In this document: piece by piece, positions 44,483 through 53,468 of the stretch
Position numbering within the stretch: position 1 is the stretch's first letter
Layout of the letters: the number at the start of each line of letters is the position of its first letter
Assembly (NCBI GenBank): GCA_963775185.1
Contig: CAVZIE010000046.1
Span: 124,001-188,000, forward strand
DNA length: 64,000 bases
Source: JAPSGB01 sp963775185
Lineage (GTDB): Bacteria; Myxococcota_A; Polyangia; Polyangiales; Polyangiaceae
Direction of reading: 5' to 3'
Notes under the pieces: model-generated
The model's input: the letters and a program-made list of their open reading frames with translations, nothing else
Database searches by the model: none
Told to the model about the DNA's origin: nothing
Translations under genes and position numbers: made by a program

Positions 44483-46738
44483 CTACGCGATCCCCAGCGC
44501 CCGCCGCAGCTCGTCGAAGTCGTAGCGCTCCGCCTCGGGGACCCGCGCTTCCATGCTCTCCATCTCCGTGAGCAGCAACTCGACGCGCTTGCGCCCGCTC
44601 TTGGTGCGGACGGCGTCGCGCGGCGTCGCGTCGTCGAGGGCGGGGATCGGCGTGTCGACCCAGGTCGCGTAGTGGTTGGCCTTGAAGTCGCGCACGGCCT
44701 GCACAAGCTCCGGCCGCTGCAGACCGACCGGGCCGCCCGCGCGCGGCGCGTTCCGGACCGGCGGCGCGACCGGGTCGCTGTGCTCGCGTGCGCGGTGCGT
44801 GATGCGGTCGCCGAGCGCGTTCTCGACGCGCGCGCGCAGGTCGTCGGCGCGACGGACGGAGTTGGTCTCGATGCGGAGCGAGCGGGCGCCCAGCCTCACC
44901 TGACCGACGACGGTCTTTTCCCAGCTCTTCTGGAGCGCGTTGCCCGGCGTCAGGAACGCGAAACCGCCGTCGCCGTCCGGCTCCGCGCCTGGCAGGTTCG
45001 CCAGCGCGCTGGCGATCACGGCGCGCTCGCCGGTGGGGAACGCGAAATGGTCCACCGTGAGGAGAAGCGGGTCGCCGTCGGTGTTCTCGAGCTCGGGCAT
45101 GACGTCGCGCCGGCCCACGAGATCTGCGACCGCGTCGCTCCACGACTCCATCAGCCAGCGCCCGACGGTCGCGTTCCGCGCGCGCTCCGGGGAAATGTCG
45201 CGCTTGCGCCGGAGGCGCTTCTTGACCGCGTCGGCGACATCCAGGCCCTGCAGCGACGGGAGCGGCTGCGAGTGCACGCCGGCGAATACCCTCTCGCCGT
45301 CGTACGACACGACGCGGCAGAGCAGCACGTCGTCCGGCCTTGCGTGGTGAGAGGCGGTCGCTTCGCCCACCACTTGCTGCTGTCCGGTCAGCAGATCGCG
45401 AACCGTGATGCTCTTGCCTGGCGCGGTGGCGACAATTTCGCAGATCGACGGCCACGCGTCACGCTGGGCCTCGAGCCAGGCGCGGTCCCGCGGCGGCAAC
45501 GAGCCGCCACGCTCGGCGAGGTAGTGCGCCACGATGGAGCGCGCCTGCACCGGCAGGTGGTAGAGCGCCCACGGAATCGCGAGCGGAACCATGAGCTCGT
45601 CGCCGAGCAGTTCGTCCAGCTGGGCCTGCCACTCGGCGCCGAAGCGACGCAGCGCGAAGCGCGTCAGGTCGCGCACCAGTCGCTCGTCGACCGTGTGCAG
45701 GCTGGAGCGCGCCGGCTTCGACGTCGCGTCCGCCTGCATGTGACACTTCTTGTACTTCTTGCCGCTACCGCACGGACACGGGTCGTTGCGACCGACGCGG
45801 GCCGGCGCTGCCTCGCGTCGGACCGCCGCGTAGGGCACCGCGGCTCGCGCGCCCTCGGCAACGGCCGAGACCAGTCCGCGCGACCCGTCGAACACGTCCG
45901 TGCCGTGCTGTTCCACGAGCGCGACAATGGCGCGCGCCGTCGCGGCGAGGAGATCGACCTCATGCTCGGTCGGCGGCACGGGCGCGCCGCGCCGGTCCGC
46001 GTGCTCGGGAAGCGGAAACGCTGCCGGTCCCGCGACGCGCCAACCAAACTCGCGAACCTCGTCGAGCATCTCTTGTGGAAGGTCTTCCCCGGCCGCGAAC
46101 GAGAGCGCGAGCCAGTCGGTCCCGAAATCGGCGCCGCCTTGCTCCGCGGATCGGCCGAACGCCACGCGCGCGGCGTCCGACGGGAACAGCAGGATCCCAG
46201 GCGCCCCGGTCGCTGCGCCGACGACGCATGCGCACGCGCCCGCGACACCGAGCGCCGGCACGTCGATGCGCACCAGGTCGTTGTCGTTCGCGTCCTCCCA
46301 CGGCGCGAGCGCGTAGAGGTCCGCGGCCGCGTCGAACAGACGGCCCATGCACGTGGTCGACACGGCCGTGCTGCCGTCGAGGTAGCCGTCGGGCGCGGCG
46401 TCCGCCAGCGAGACCTCGGACAGCCGCTCGACGAGCGAGTCGAGCTCCGGCGTCGGGGCGACCACGACCTGGACGCCGCGCGCGTCCGCCACCGGCGCGA
46501 TCGCCTCCGCCGCCTCGCCGTCCGCCGTCCGCAGGCGCGCCGGCGCGCGCGGCTTGCCACGGGCGGGGGCCGACATCGCGCCGGCGAATAGCGTCGCGAA
46601 GTCCGGCGCGCCGTCGCCGTCGAGAATGTCCAGACGCACCATCTCGCGGGACGGCAGCTCCACCCAGACGACGACGACGGAATCCGGCATCCGGACGACG
46701 CCACACAGCCACTCCAGCTTCTCGCGCTTGGCCGCCAC
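44483..46738 (-). CDS. SEC-C motif protein of unknown function
   Basis: A 751-residue cytosolic protein. The SEC-C zinc motif, VGRNDPCPCGSGKKYKKCHM, sits in the middle (about residues 318-337), not at the C-terminus as in SecA. The N-terminal 300 residues and C-terminal 400 residues have no known domain. It has no signal or membrane helix. SEC-C motifs bind zinc and often link a protein to SecB or ribosomes. The ATG at 46738 gives MAAKREKLEWLCG. Function is unknown. Confidence 0.75.
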   Translation of the reverse strand: MAAKREKLEWLCGVVRMPDSVVVVWVELPSREMVRLDILDGDGAPDFATLFAGAMSAPARGKPRAPARLRTADGEAAEAIAPVADARGVQVVVAPTPELDSLVERLSEVSLADAAPDGYLDGSTAVSTTCMGRLFDAAADLYALAPWEDANDNDLVRIDVPALGVAGACACVVGAATGAPGILLFPSDAARVAFGRSAEQGGADFGTDWLALSFAAGEDLPQEMLDEVREFGWRVAGPAAFPLPEHADRRGAPVPPTEHEVDLLAATARAIVALVEQHGTDVFDGSRGLVSAVAEGARAAVPYAAVRREAAPARVGRNDPCPCGSGKKYKKCHMQADATSKPARSSLHTVDERLVRDLTRFALRRFGAEWQAQLDELLGDELMVPLAIPWALYHLPVQARSIVAHYLAERGGSLPPRDRAWLEAQRDAWPSICEIVATAPGKSITVRDLLTGQQQVVGEATASHHARPDDVLLCRVVSYDGERVFAGVHSQPLPSLQGLDVADAVKKRLRRKRDISPERARNATVGRWLMESWSDAVADLVGRRDVMPELENTDGDPLLLTVDHFAFPTGERAVIASALANLPGAEPDGDGGFAFLTPGNALQKSWEKTVVGQVRLGARSLRIETNSVRRADDLRARVENALGDRITHRAREHSDPVAPPVRNAPRAGGPVGLQRPELVQAVRDFKANHYATWVDTPIPALDDATPRDAVRTKSGRKRVELLLTEMESMEARVPEAERYDFDELRRALGIA

Positions 46739-46823
46739 ACCCCGTCGCTCCCATCACGTCGCTCGCGCGTCAACGGGGGAAGGGTGGCAAGCTCCCGGCG
46801 ATGCGTTTCCCCGGAGCTCGCCG

Positions 46824-47267
46824 ATGACGCCGCGGCCTCTGGGGATGCAGCTCATCCTCGCCTACAAGGTGGTCAAGGCGCCACTGATGCTGGGCATCGC
46901 GCTGTGGCTCACGCTCGCGCCCGAGCGCGCGCTGGGTCTGGCGATACAGCTCGTGGACGTCCTGCACGAGCACGGTGGCCTGTGGTTCCGCATCGCCCGG
47001 TGGATCGCACCGCACCTGACGCCTCACCTCCTCTCCGGAGCGCGCTTGCTCGCGTGGCTCGACGGCGGGTTCACGCTCGCCGAAGCGGCGGTGTTGTGGC
47101 GCGGCAAGCCCTGGGGCGAGTGGCTGGTCGTGGTCGGGCTGGCGCTGCTGCTGCCGTTCGAAGCGGAGGGTTTCGTCGCGCACCGGCGCCTGGATCGCGC
47201 CGTCGTGCTGCTGCTGAACGTGCTGATCGTCGCGTATCTGGCGCGGCGTCGCCTGCTGCGGGCGTGA
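46824..47267 (+). CDS. DUF2127 membrane protein
   Basis: A 147-residue protein with four TM segments (for example MQLILAYKVVKAPLMLGIALWL, GEWLVVVGLALLLPFEAEGF, RAVVLLLNVLIVAYLARRRL). ATG 46824 has a GGAG nine bases upstream. DUF2127 proteins are small membrane proteins of unknown function. It is divergent from the SEC-C gene (86 bp) and converges with the lipoprotein at 47279. Confidence 0.85.
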   Translation: MTPRPLGMQLILAYKVVKAPLMLGIALWLTLAPERALGLAIQLVDVLHEHGGLWFRIARWIAPHLTPHLLSGARLLAWLDGGFTLAEAAVLWRGKPWGEWLVVVGLALLLPFEAEGFVAHRRLDRAVVLLLNVLIVAYLARRRLLRA

Positions 47268-47278
47268 CGGCGCTGGCG

Positions 47279-47899
47279 CTACGGCGGCGCGTCGAGCGAG
47301 GCGATCGAGCAAGTAGCGATGGCCGTGCCGGTGCTGGATCCGTTCCGGTCCTTCAAGAACGTGAACGCCAGCACGCCGGCGCCGTGACCCGAAACCGTCC
47401 AGGTCCAGGTGTGCGGCGTTCCGCTCACGCCCACCCACGACGTCACGGGTGCGCCCGGCCCCGCAACGTCCATCGCGACGTACACGTAGCCCGGGTCGTC
47501 GGTGAAGCGCACGTCGAACGGCACTCCCGCGAGCGCCGGGTTCGCGCCGAACGAGAAGCGCGAATCGCACGCGAGCGCGCCGCCCGTACCCGCAGTGCCA
47601 CTCGCCCCGGCGGCTCCAGCGGTACCCCCGGTGCCCGCTCCAGCGGTGCCCCCGGTACCCGCATCGAGCGCGCCGCCCTGTCCGCCGCCGTCCGCTCCTG
47701 CGCTGCCGGCGTGCGCCCCCGTGCCGCCTGCTCCACTGGTCGCGCCAGACCCAGCCGCGCTATCGGGCCAGCCTGGTGCGTCGATGCTCGCGTCGGATGA
47801 CCCGTCGACATCTCCACCGCTCCCGGCGCTATCGACCGAGCACGCCGCGAGCGCGAACGCGGCGACCGTCAAGGCCGGCCTGTGTCGAGCGGTGTACAT
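47279..47899 (-). CDS. repeat lipoprotein
   Basis: A 206-residue lipoprotein (signal VAAFALAAC). An Asp/Ser-rich region and Gly/Ala/Thr repeats (AGTGGTAGAG) link to a compact C-terminal domain of about 95 residues, ending TCSIASLDAPP, with two cysteines. The C-terminal domain is not recognised. It converges with the DUF2127 gene. Confidence 0.75.
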   Translation of the reverse strand: MYTARHRPALTVAAFALAACSVDSAGSGGDVDGSSDASIDAPGWPDSAAGSGATSGAGGTGAHAGSAGADGGGQGGALDAGTGGTAGAGTGGTAGAAGASGTAGTGGALACDSRFSFGANPALAGVPFDVRFTDDPGYVYVAMDVAGPGAPVTSWVGVSGTPHTWTWTVSGHGAGVLAFTFLKDRNGSSTGTAIATCSIASLDAPP

Positions 47900-48179
47900 G
47901 TCCGCGAGTGTAGGAGATAGCAGCCGCGGAAGCCATGCAGCGGCCGCGCGCGACCGGGTGCGGGCGCCCCGTCCTGGCAGTACCGGTCGACCCCGCGGAC
48001 GCAGCGCGCTTCCTCGACACCAGCGTCTCGCTCACGTGCCTCGGAGAGCCGTCGGCTACAACGTCACGATCGCGACGACGTAGCGCGCGCAACTGCCCGG
48101 CAGGTGGTGCGAGGGCGATCCGGCGCCGGATTCGGCACGCCGTGCGGCGCCACATTCGCCAAGTGCCTCCCGGTCGGCT
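47900..48179. other. 280-bp gap, no gene seen
   Basis: Between divergent starts of the lipoprotein and the helicase. Short open frames on both strands do not resemble real proteins. It must hold both promoters, but no clear -35/-10 was recognised. Confidence 0.4.
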
Positions 48180-50156
48180 ATGAGCGCGGGCATGGACGGC
48201 GCCGAGCTCGCGGAAATCATCGGACCGGCGCTGGCGACAGCGCTCGAAGGCAAGGGCTACACGCGGCTGACGCCGGTGCAGGAGGCCGTGCTCTCACCGG
48301 CACTCGCCGGGCGCGACCTGCGCGTCACGTCCCAGACCGGGTCGGGCAAGACGGTGGCGATCGGGTTTTCGCTGGCTGCGTTGGTCAAGGCCCACGCGGG
48401 CGCGGGCACAGGCGCGAGCGCGGGCAAGGGCGCCGCGCCGCCGCCGCCGCCGACCGCGCTGGTGGTCGCGCCGACGCGCGAGCTCGCCAAGCAGGTGGAG
48501 GCGGAGCTTGGCTGGTTGTTCGCGCCGCTCGGGGCGCGGGTCACGTCGCTGACCGGCGGCGCCAGCTACCGGGACGAGCGGCGCGCGCTCGCGTCCGGGC
48601 CCGCCATCGTGGTGGGCACGCCGGGGCGCCTGCTCGATCACATCGAGCGCGGATCGGTGCAGGTCGATCAGGTGGGCGCGGTCGTCCTCGACGAAGCGGA
48701 TCGGATGCTCGACATGGGATTCCGCGACGAGCTGGAAGCCATCCTGGCCCGCACTCCCGCGGAGCGGCGCACGCACCTGGTGTCCGCCACCTTCCCGCGG
48801 GAGGTGCGCGCGCTCGCCGATCGCGTGCAGCACGACCCGGCGCACGTCGAGGGCACGCCGCTCGGCGCGGTCAACCTCGACATCGATCACGTGATGCACG
48901 TCGTAGACGGACGCGAGCGCACCGACGCGATCGTGAACCTGCTGCTGGCGTATCCGGAGGAGCAGACGCTGGTGTTCGCGCGCACCCGGGCCGACGTGGC
49001 GCGCATCACCAGCGAGCTCGACGAAGCCGGCTTCCCCGTGAGCTCGCTCTCCGGCGAAATGGATCAACGCGCCCGCAACAACGCGATGATGGCGTTCAAG
49101 CGCGGCGACCTGCGCGCGCTGATCGCGACCGACGTCGCCGCGCGCGGCATCGACGTGCAGGACATCGCCCGCGTGATCCACGCCGAGCCGCCGACCGACG
49201 CCGACAGCTACACGCACCGCAGCGGCCGCACCGGCCGCGCCGGTCGCAAGGGCACGAGCTCGGTGCTCGTCACGCCGGCTGCGGTGCGCCGCACGGCGCG
49301 CCTGCTCGAACAGGTCGGCGTCAGCTTCCGCTTCGAGCCAATCCCGGCGCCCGCCGACATCCGCAGCGCCACCGACGAGCGCGCCTACGCCGAGCTCGTG
49401 CGCGACGACCGGGAGGGCTTCCCCGGCTACGACCCGCGCACCTGGGCACTCGCCGAGCGCCTCGCCCAGTCCGGCGACGCGGTGCGGACGCTCGCGCGCT
49501 TGCTCATGCTCACCTCGCACGGCGGTGCCGCGGAGCCCCGCGAGATCACGCCCATCGCACCGCCGACGCGTCGGGACAAGCCGCTGCGCCAGTACGCCGA
49601 CGAGCCGACGCGACCGCGCCGCGAGCCCCGCGGCGGCGCGCGCGGCCGTGATCGCGATCGCGAGTTCGTCCCGTTCCGCGTGTCGTGGGGCGGCAATCAC
49701 GGCGCCGATCCACGCCGCCTGCTCGCGCTCGTCTGCCGCCGTGGCGGCATCGCCGGATCCGACGTCGGATCGATCCGCGTCGAACAGAGCTTCTCGATCG
49801 TGGAGGTCGCCCGCGACGTCGCCGACGCGTTCACCACCGCCGCTCGCGCGCCCGATCCCCGCGATCCGCGCGTGCTGATCAGCCCCGATCGCGGCGCACC
49901 CGCGCGCAAGCCGTACAAGAACGCGCCGCCCCGACCGCGCGCGCCCGGCACGCCCCCGCACCGCTCCGCTGCGCCCGCGCACGCGCACGCTCTCGCCAAG
50001 CCCGCGCGCCCTGCTGCCAAGAGCGCCCACGCCCACGCCAAGCCCGCGCGCCCTCCCGCCAAGAGCGCCCACGCCCACTCCAAGCCCGCCCACGCCAAGC
50101 CCGCGCACTCCAAGCCCGCACACTCCAAGCCCGCACAGGCCAAGCCGAGCAAGTAG
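48180..50156 (+). CDS. DEAD-box RNA helicase with DbpA-like RNA-binding domain
   Basis: A 658-residue RNA helicase. All DEAD-box motifs are present: Q motif, TSQTGSGKT (I), APTRELAKQ (Ia), TPGRLLDHI (Ib), LDEADRMLDMGF (II), SATF (III), LVFARTRAD (IV), ATDVAARGIDV (V) and HRSGRTGRAGRKG (VI). The helicase core ends near residue 375. A DbpA-type RNA-binding domain (FVPFRVSWGGNHGADPRRLLALVCRRGG, about 498-565) follows an Arg-rich linker. The last 70 residues are a basic Lys/Pro/Ala/His repeat tail (KPAHSKPAHSKPA). DbpA proteins act on 23S rRNA in large-subunit assembly; the tail may add non-specific RNA binding. Start ATG 48180; ATG 48192 is an alternative. Confidence 0.93.
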   Translation: MSAGMDGAELAEIIGPALATALEGKGYTRLTPVQEAVLSPALAGRDLRVTSQTGSGKTVAIGFSLAALVKAHAGAGTGASAGKGAAPPPPPTALVVAPTRELAKQVEAELGWLFAPLGARVTSLTGGASYRDERRALASGPAIVVGTPGRLLDHIERGSVQVDQVGAVVLDEADRMLDMGFRDELEAILARTPAERRTHLVSATFPREVRALADRVQHDPAHVEGTPLGAVNLDIDHVMHVVDGRERTDAIVNLLLAYPEEQTLVFARTRADVARITSELDEAGFPVSSLSGEMDQRARNNAMMAFKRGDLRALIATDVAARGIDVQDIARVIHAEPPTDADSYTHRSGRTGRAGRKGTSSVLVTPAAVRRTARLLEQVGVSFRFEPIPAPADIRSATDERAYAELVRDDREGFPGYDPRTWALAERLAQSGDAVRTLARLLMLTSHGGAAEPREITPIAPPTRRDKPLRQYADEPTRPRREPRGGARGRDRDREFVPFRVSWGGNHGADPRRLLALVCRRGGIAGSDVGSIRVEQSFSIVEVARDVADAFTTAARAPDPRDPRVLISPDRGAPARKPYKNAPPRPRAPGTPPHRSAAPAHAHALAKPARPAAKSAHAHAKPARPPAKSAHAHSKPAHAKPAHSKPAHSKPAQAKPSK

Positions 50157-50168
50157 CCGGGGAGGGTT

Positions 50169-50188
50169 TGCCGGTCCGGCGCGGAACC
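50169..50188 (+). repeat. dispersed 20-bp element, perfect copy
   Basis: TGCCGGTCCGGCGCGGAACC, exact consensus, in the 48-bp gap between convergent stops of the helicase and methyltransferase. Confidence 0.9.
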
Positions 50189-50204
50189 GGGCGCGGGGCA
50201 GCGA

Positions 50205-50954
50205 CTACGGCACGCCGACGACCAGCCGCAGCCCGGCGTCGAACGCGTCGAGCTGGCGAAGCGCGCCGTGACGCCGCTCCCAGCTCCCGTCGGCGAGATC
50301 GCGCGACACGTCGGCGACCACGCGAGCGACCACCTCCGGCGCCATGCGCGCGAACCCCGACGTGGCCGCGCGCGCGTCCGCGTCGAGCACGCGCTCGGGA
50401 TGCGCCCAGAACGAGCCGAGCATCCAGTCCGGCGTATCGCGCGGGATCGGCAGCGTTGTGGTCGCCACGCTGCCGCCCAGCCAGGCGGCGAGCCGGGAGG
50501 GTGCGGGAAAGATCGCCCGGTCCAAATCCGCGACTTCCGTCAGGTAGTCGGCCACGAGCCACATGACCGCGCTCACCTCCGCGTCGTACGTCACGATGAC
50601 CACCGGTCCCCGCGCGACGCGCCGGAGCTCGCGCACGCCCTGCTCGCGCTCGCCGTCCCAGTGATGCACGCTCAGGATCGCCATCGCCGCGTCCACCGAC
50701 TGGTCGCGGAGCGGGAGTGCGCCCGCGCTCGCCCGGATCGCCGGGGGCAACCCGGGCGGACGCTGCGCCGCCATCACGTCGCTCGGCTCGACCGCGATCA
50801 CGTGACGATCGCGCGGCTCGTACGACCCGGCACCCGCGCCCACGTTGACGACGGTGCGCGCGTCGCCGAGCGCGGCGTGGATGCGCTCGCGCAAGCGGGG
50901 GTCCTCGCGCCGCGTCCGCGCGTACCCGTGACCGATCGCGTCGTAGCGCGCCAT
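50205..50954 (-). CDS. class I SAM-dependent methyltransferase
   Basis: A 249-residue methyltransferase. The SAM-binding motif I is VVNVGAGAGSYEP and motif II/acidic residue is HVIAVEPSDVM; ASAGALPLRDQSVDAAMAILSVHHW is motif IV. The substrate is unknown. Start ATG 50954 shares its bases with a possible small gene on the other strand (50953). Confidence 0.88.
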   Translation of the reverse strand: MARYDAIGHGYARTRREDPRLRERIHAALGDARTVVNVGAGAGSYEPRDRHVIAVEPSDVMAAQRPPGLPPAIRASAGALPLRDQSVDAAMAILSVHHWDGEREQGVRELRRVARGPVVIVTYDAEVSAVMWLVADYLTEVADLDRAIFPAPSRLAAWLGGSVATTTLPIPRDTPDWMLGSFWAHPERVLDADARAATSGFARMAPEVVARVVADVSRDLADGSWERRHGALRQLDAFDAGLRLVVGVP

Positions 50955-51162
50955 GCACGCGATCTACCACGCGGCCAATGCCCGGGCAGAACGCTCCAGG
51001 CGGAGATGCTGTCCCCAGCAGGGCGCCGGCTGCGAGCTCGCGAACGATCGGTGCGGCAACGGCCTGAAGTGCTGCTCCGAGCCGACGCACATGGCAGACG
51101 CCAGGACCCATGACACCTGCGCCACGCCGCAGGCGGACGGCGGATGCCCCATGTATCCGTGA
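50953..51162 (+). pseudogene. possible Cys-rich gene remnant
   Basis: A 69-residue open frame with eight cysteines (RRCCPQQGAGCELANDRCGNGLKCC, DTCATPQADGGCPMYP) that looks like the end of a Cys-rich surface protein, but without a signal peptide. It overlaps the methyltransferase start by two bases. Either a truncated gene or a chance frame. Confidence 0.3.
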
Positions 51163-51166
51163 CGCG

Positions 51167-51961
51167 TCAGCGTGACGTCAGCGTGACGTCGAAGCGGTTC
51201 GCACCGAACTGCTCGACCGTCTCGTAGAGCGGCGGCGCGATGTCGTACACGCCGTCCTGGTTGTCGCCGCCCGGCGTGTCGGTCCAGCGGAACGCGTGAT
51301 CCATGTTCGCGACGATGCGCAGCGTGGCGTTGCCGCTGGTCACCGTGATGTCCGCGGGGAAATACACCGCCCACTCGCCGTTCTCGACGATCGCCTCCGC
51401 GCCGGCCGTCTGCGAGTGAGCCGGGACGACCGCATCGCTACCTGTCCAATGCCCGGTCTTGCCGCCGGACGCGCTGAACGTGTGATCGTAGTAGCCCGCG
51501 TCCTGCGCCTGGCCGTCCACCGTCGAACCGTCGCTCGTAACCGTCACCACGTGCAGTGACCCCGCCGTGGCGCCGTCGGCGTCGTGCAGCGTCGCGTCGA
51601 TGTCGAAGCGCGTCCAGTCCTGCACCATGCGGATCCGCGTGTAGTGCCCAGGCACGATGTCCGCAGGAGCGACCAACCCGAGCGGCGTGGTGCTGCCGTC
51701 GTCGTATCCGGTCACGATCTCGTCCGCGCCGCGATCGAACAGCGTGAACCCCGCGCCGCCGCCATCGGGCAGAAGCGTCAGACTGCGCAGCCCCGCCGTC
51801 ACGTTGTGCGCCGTCTGTCCGGCCTTGCCGTCACTGAACGCGAACTGCGCGGTGCTCGCCTCGAGCACCACGTCGAGCCCCGCCGGGCCCGAGCTCCCCG
51901 TCGTGGCCGACCCGCTGCAACCCACGGCACCAAGCACCAAAGCAATCGCGATCGCCCTCAT
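51167..51961 (-). CDS. lipoprotein with beta-sandwich domain
   Basis: A 264-residue lipoprotein from ATG 51961 (signal MRAIAIALVLGAVGC). The mature part, LDVVLEASTAQFAFSDG and LRSLTLLPDGGGAGFTLFDRG then HYTRIRMVQDWTRFDIDATL, looks like an all-beta domain similar to DUF4382-like lipoproteins, though the match is only by pattern. The C-terminus is ADITVTSGNATLRIVANMDHAFRW. Function unknown. Confidence 0.75.
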   Translation of the reverse strand: MRAIAIALVLGAVGCSGSATTGSSGPAGLDVVLEASTAQFAFSDGKAGQTAHNVTAGLRSLTLLPDGGGAGFTLFDRGADEIVTGYDDGSTTPLGLVAPADIVPGHYTRIRMVQDWTRFDIDATLHDADGATAGSLHVVTVTSDGSTVDGQAQDAGYYDHTFSASGGKTGHWTGSDAVVPAHSQTAGAEAIVENGEWAVYFPADITVTSGNATLRIVANMDHAFRWTDTPGGDNQDGVYDIAPPLYETVEQFGANRFDVTLTSR

Positions 51962-52064
51962 CCACGCGATTGTAGCGGAATCCGCCCGCCGGCGTGGGAG
52001 CCGGCCCGCAACCCGCAACCGGAACGCGAACCCGCGCAGAAGAGCCGCGAAACCCGCGCCGCGG

Positions 52065-52084
52065 GATACCGCGCCGGAACGACA
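52065..52084 (-). repeat. degenerate dispersed element, inverted pair left
   Basis: GATACCGCGCCGGAACGACA, about four mismatches. With the copy at 52095 it can fold into a hairpin with a 10-bp loop. Confidence 0.55.
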
Positions 52085-52094
52085 ATCAAGGGGA

Positions 52095-52114
52095 TGTCGG
52101 CCCGGCGCGGAACG
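52095..52114 (+). repeat. degenerate dispersed element, inverted pair right
   Basis: TGTCGGCCCGGCGCGGAACG, about three mismatches, partner of 52065. Confidence 0.55.
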
Positions 52115-52295
52115 GGGAAGGTCCGCCCGCGGTGCTCGCCATGGCGTCGGCGCGACGCGCGGCGCGCGTGGCGGACGGGCGAGCAAGATTTGCCGGCGCG
52201 CCAGGGTGATCGCGCAGATGTCGCAGGACTTGCGCGGGTTTCCGTGCGGTTTGGCGGGCACGGTGCTTGCTCGTTGTGGAGGTCCGGAGGCACCG

Positions 52296-52769
52296 ATGGC
52301 GATCGTCGCGACACTCATGAAGACGGAACTCATCACGGCTTCGCCGCGCGACACGGTCGCGGCGGTGACCCGGCAGATGATGAACCACGGCATCGGCGCG
52401 GTGCCGGTCGTGGAAAACGGCGCGCTCGTCGGCCTGTTCTCCGAGCGCGACCTGCTGCGCCGCGTGGTGGCCGCGGGACACAACCCGGCGACCGTGTACG
52501 TCGGCGACGTGGCAACGCACGCCGTGACGTGGGTGACGCCGGAGACGCACCTCGCGGAGTGCGTCAAGATCTTCAACCGCGAGGGCTTCCGGCACCTGGC
52601 AGTGCTCGAGCAAGGGCGACTGGTCGGCATGCTGTCGGCGCGCGATCTGTTCGCGCACGTGACGGCCGCGCTCGAGCACCGCGTGGACGACGAGCAGTAT
52701 CGCGCGCGCATCGATGCCGGCGAGGACCCGTACGATCACGTCGGCGGAGGCTACATCGAGACGCGCTGA
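52296..52769 (+). CDS. CBS-domain protein (paired CBS)
   Basis: A 157-residue cytosolic protein with two CBS domains. The first is LMKTELITASPRDTVAAVTRQMMNHGIGAVPVVENGALVGLFSERDLLR and the second VTWVTPETHLAECVKIFNREGFRHLAVLEQGRLVGMLSARDLFAHV. Such pairs bind adenine nucleotides and sense energy state. The ATG at 52296 follows GGAGGCACCG. It converges with the beta-barrel gene (12 bp). Confidence 0.92.
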   Translation: MAIVATLMKTELITASPRDTVAAVTRQMMNHGIGAVPVVENGALVGLFSERDLLRRVVAAGHNPATVYVGDVATHAVTWVTPETHLAECVKIFNREGFRHLAVLEQGRLVGMLSARDLFAHVTAALEHRVDDEQYRARIDAGEDPYDHVGGGYIETR

Positions 52770-52780
52770 CGACGCGCCGG

Positions 52781-53335
52781 CTACTCGAAGCGATGCCCCA
52801 GGTGGATGGCGGGGAAGAACGTGACGTGGCTTCCCGCGAACGTCTTGCCCCCGAGCTGTACGTCGTCGGCCTGGAAGCCGTAGCCGACGCCGACCCAGGG
52901 CGTCACGTAGAAATCCGCGGGCAGCATGATCCGGTAGCCGGCGTCTACGCCGACGCCGAGCTGCGTGCGGTGCGCCTCGAGATCCGTGCCCTGCAGACGC
53001 ACGTGCAGACGTGTCACGCCGCCGTCGACGCCGACGAACAGGCCGCGCTGGGGCGTGAGCGGGAACAGCTGCAGCTTCGCGCCGTAGCCGTCGAAGGAGA
53101 CGTCGAAGTCGTCGTTGCCGTGGATGAAGCCGGGGACGTTCATGGCGTACGCGCCGAGATCCACGCGCACGCGACCCGCCTCGACGCCCGCGTGGAGCGA
53201 GTAGCCGCCTAGCGCGTAGGCCGTGGGATCGATCTCGATGTCGCTGTGGACACCGCCCGCGGCGCGCGCGGGCGCGGCCAGGGCGAGCATCAGGGCGGAG
53301 ACGGTGAAGGCTTGGGTGAGTCGGCGCAAGGTCAT
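52781..53335 (-). CDS. outer-membrane beta-barrel protein
   Basis: A 184-residue exported protein. The ATG at 53335 follows GGAGGTCGCCATC. The signal is MTLRRLTQAFTVSALMLALAAPARA. The rest has alternating hydrophobic and polar residues (GYSLHAGVEAGRVRVDLGAYAMN, GLFVGVDGGVTRLHVRLQG, YVTPWVGVGYGF) and ends HLGHRFE with an aromatic last residue nearby, as in small beta-barrels of the OmpW/OmpA kind. Function unknown. Divergent from the AraC-type gene, which may control it. Confidence 0.8.
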   Translation of the reverse strand: MTLRRLTQAFTVSALMLALAAPARAAGGVHSDIEIDPTAYALGGYSLHAGVEAGRVRVDLGAYAMNVPGFIHGNDDFDVSFDGYGAKLQLFPLTPQRGLFVGVDGGVTRLHVRLQGTDLEAHRTQLGVGVDAGYRIMLPADFYVTPWVGVGYGFQADDVQLGGKTFAGSHVTFFPAIHLGHRFE

Positions 53336-53468
53336 GATGGCGACCTCCTTTCGACGACCAATCTGCGGAAATTCCAGGCTTTCCGCCGTGACTTCCGGTG
53401 ACGGAACGACTGACCGGACACGACAGCCGGCGTTGCCCGGTCCCGGCGCGTCAGGCAAGGTCGACGAC

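Larger units (their letters stand above)
51962..52295. other. 334-bp gap with an inverted element pair
   Basis: Between divergent lipoprotein and CBS genes. No credible gene in either direction. It contains two degenerate dispersed elements in opposite orientation (52065-52084 and 52095-52114). Confidence 0.55.

Noticed and set aside
47935..48183. Small Arg-rich protein before the helicase
   Set aside because: It overlaps the helicase start, has no ribosome site and looks like a random GC-rich frame.
53223..53468. Extended N-terminus for the AraC regulator
   Set aside because: Starting at 53223 would overlap the divergent beta-barrel gene and add low-quality sequence; GTG 53469 fits the domain better.
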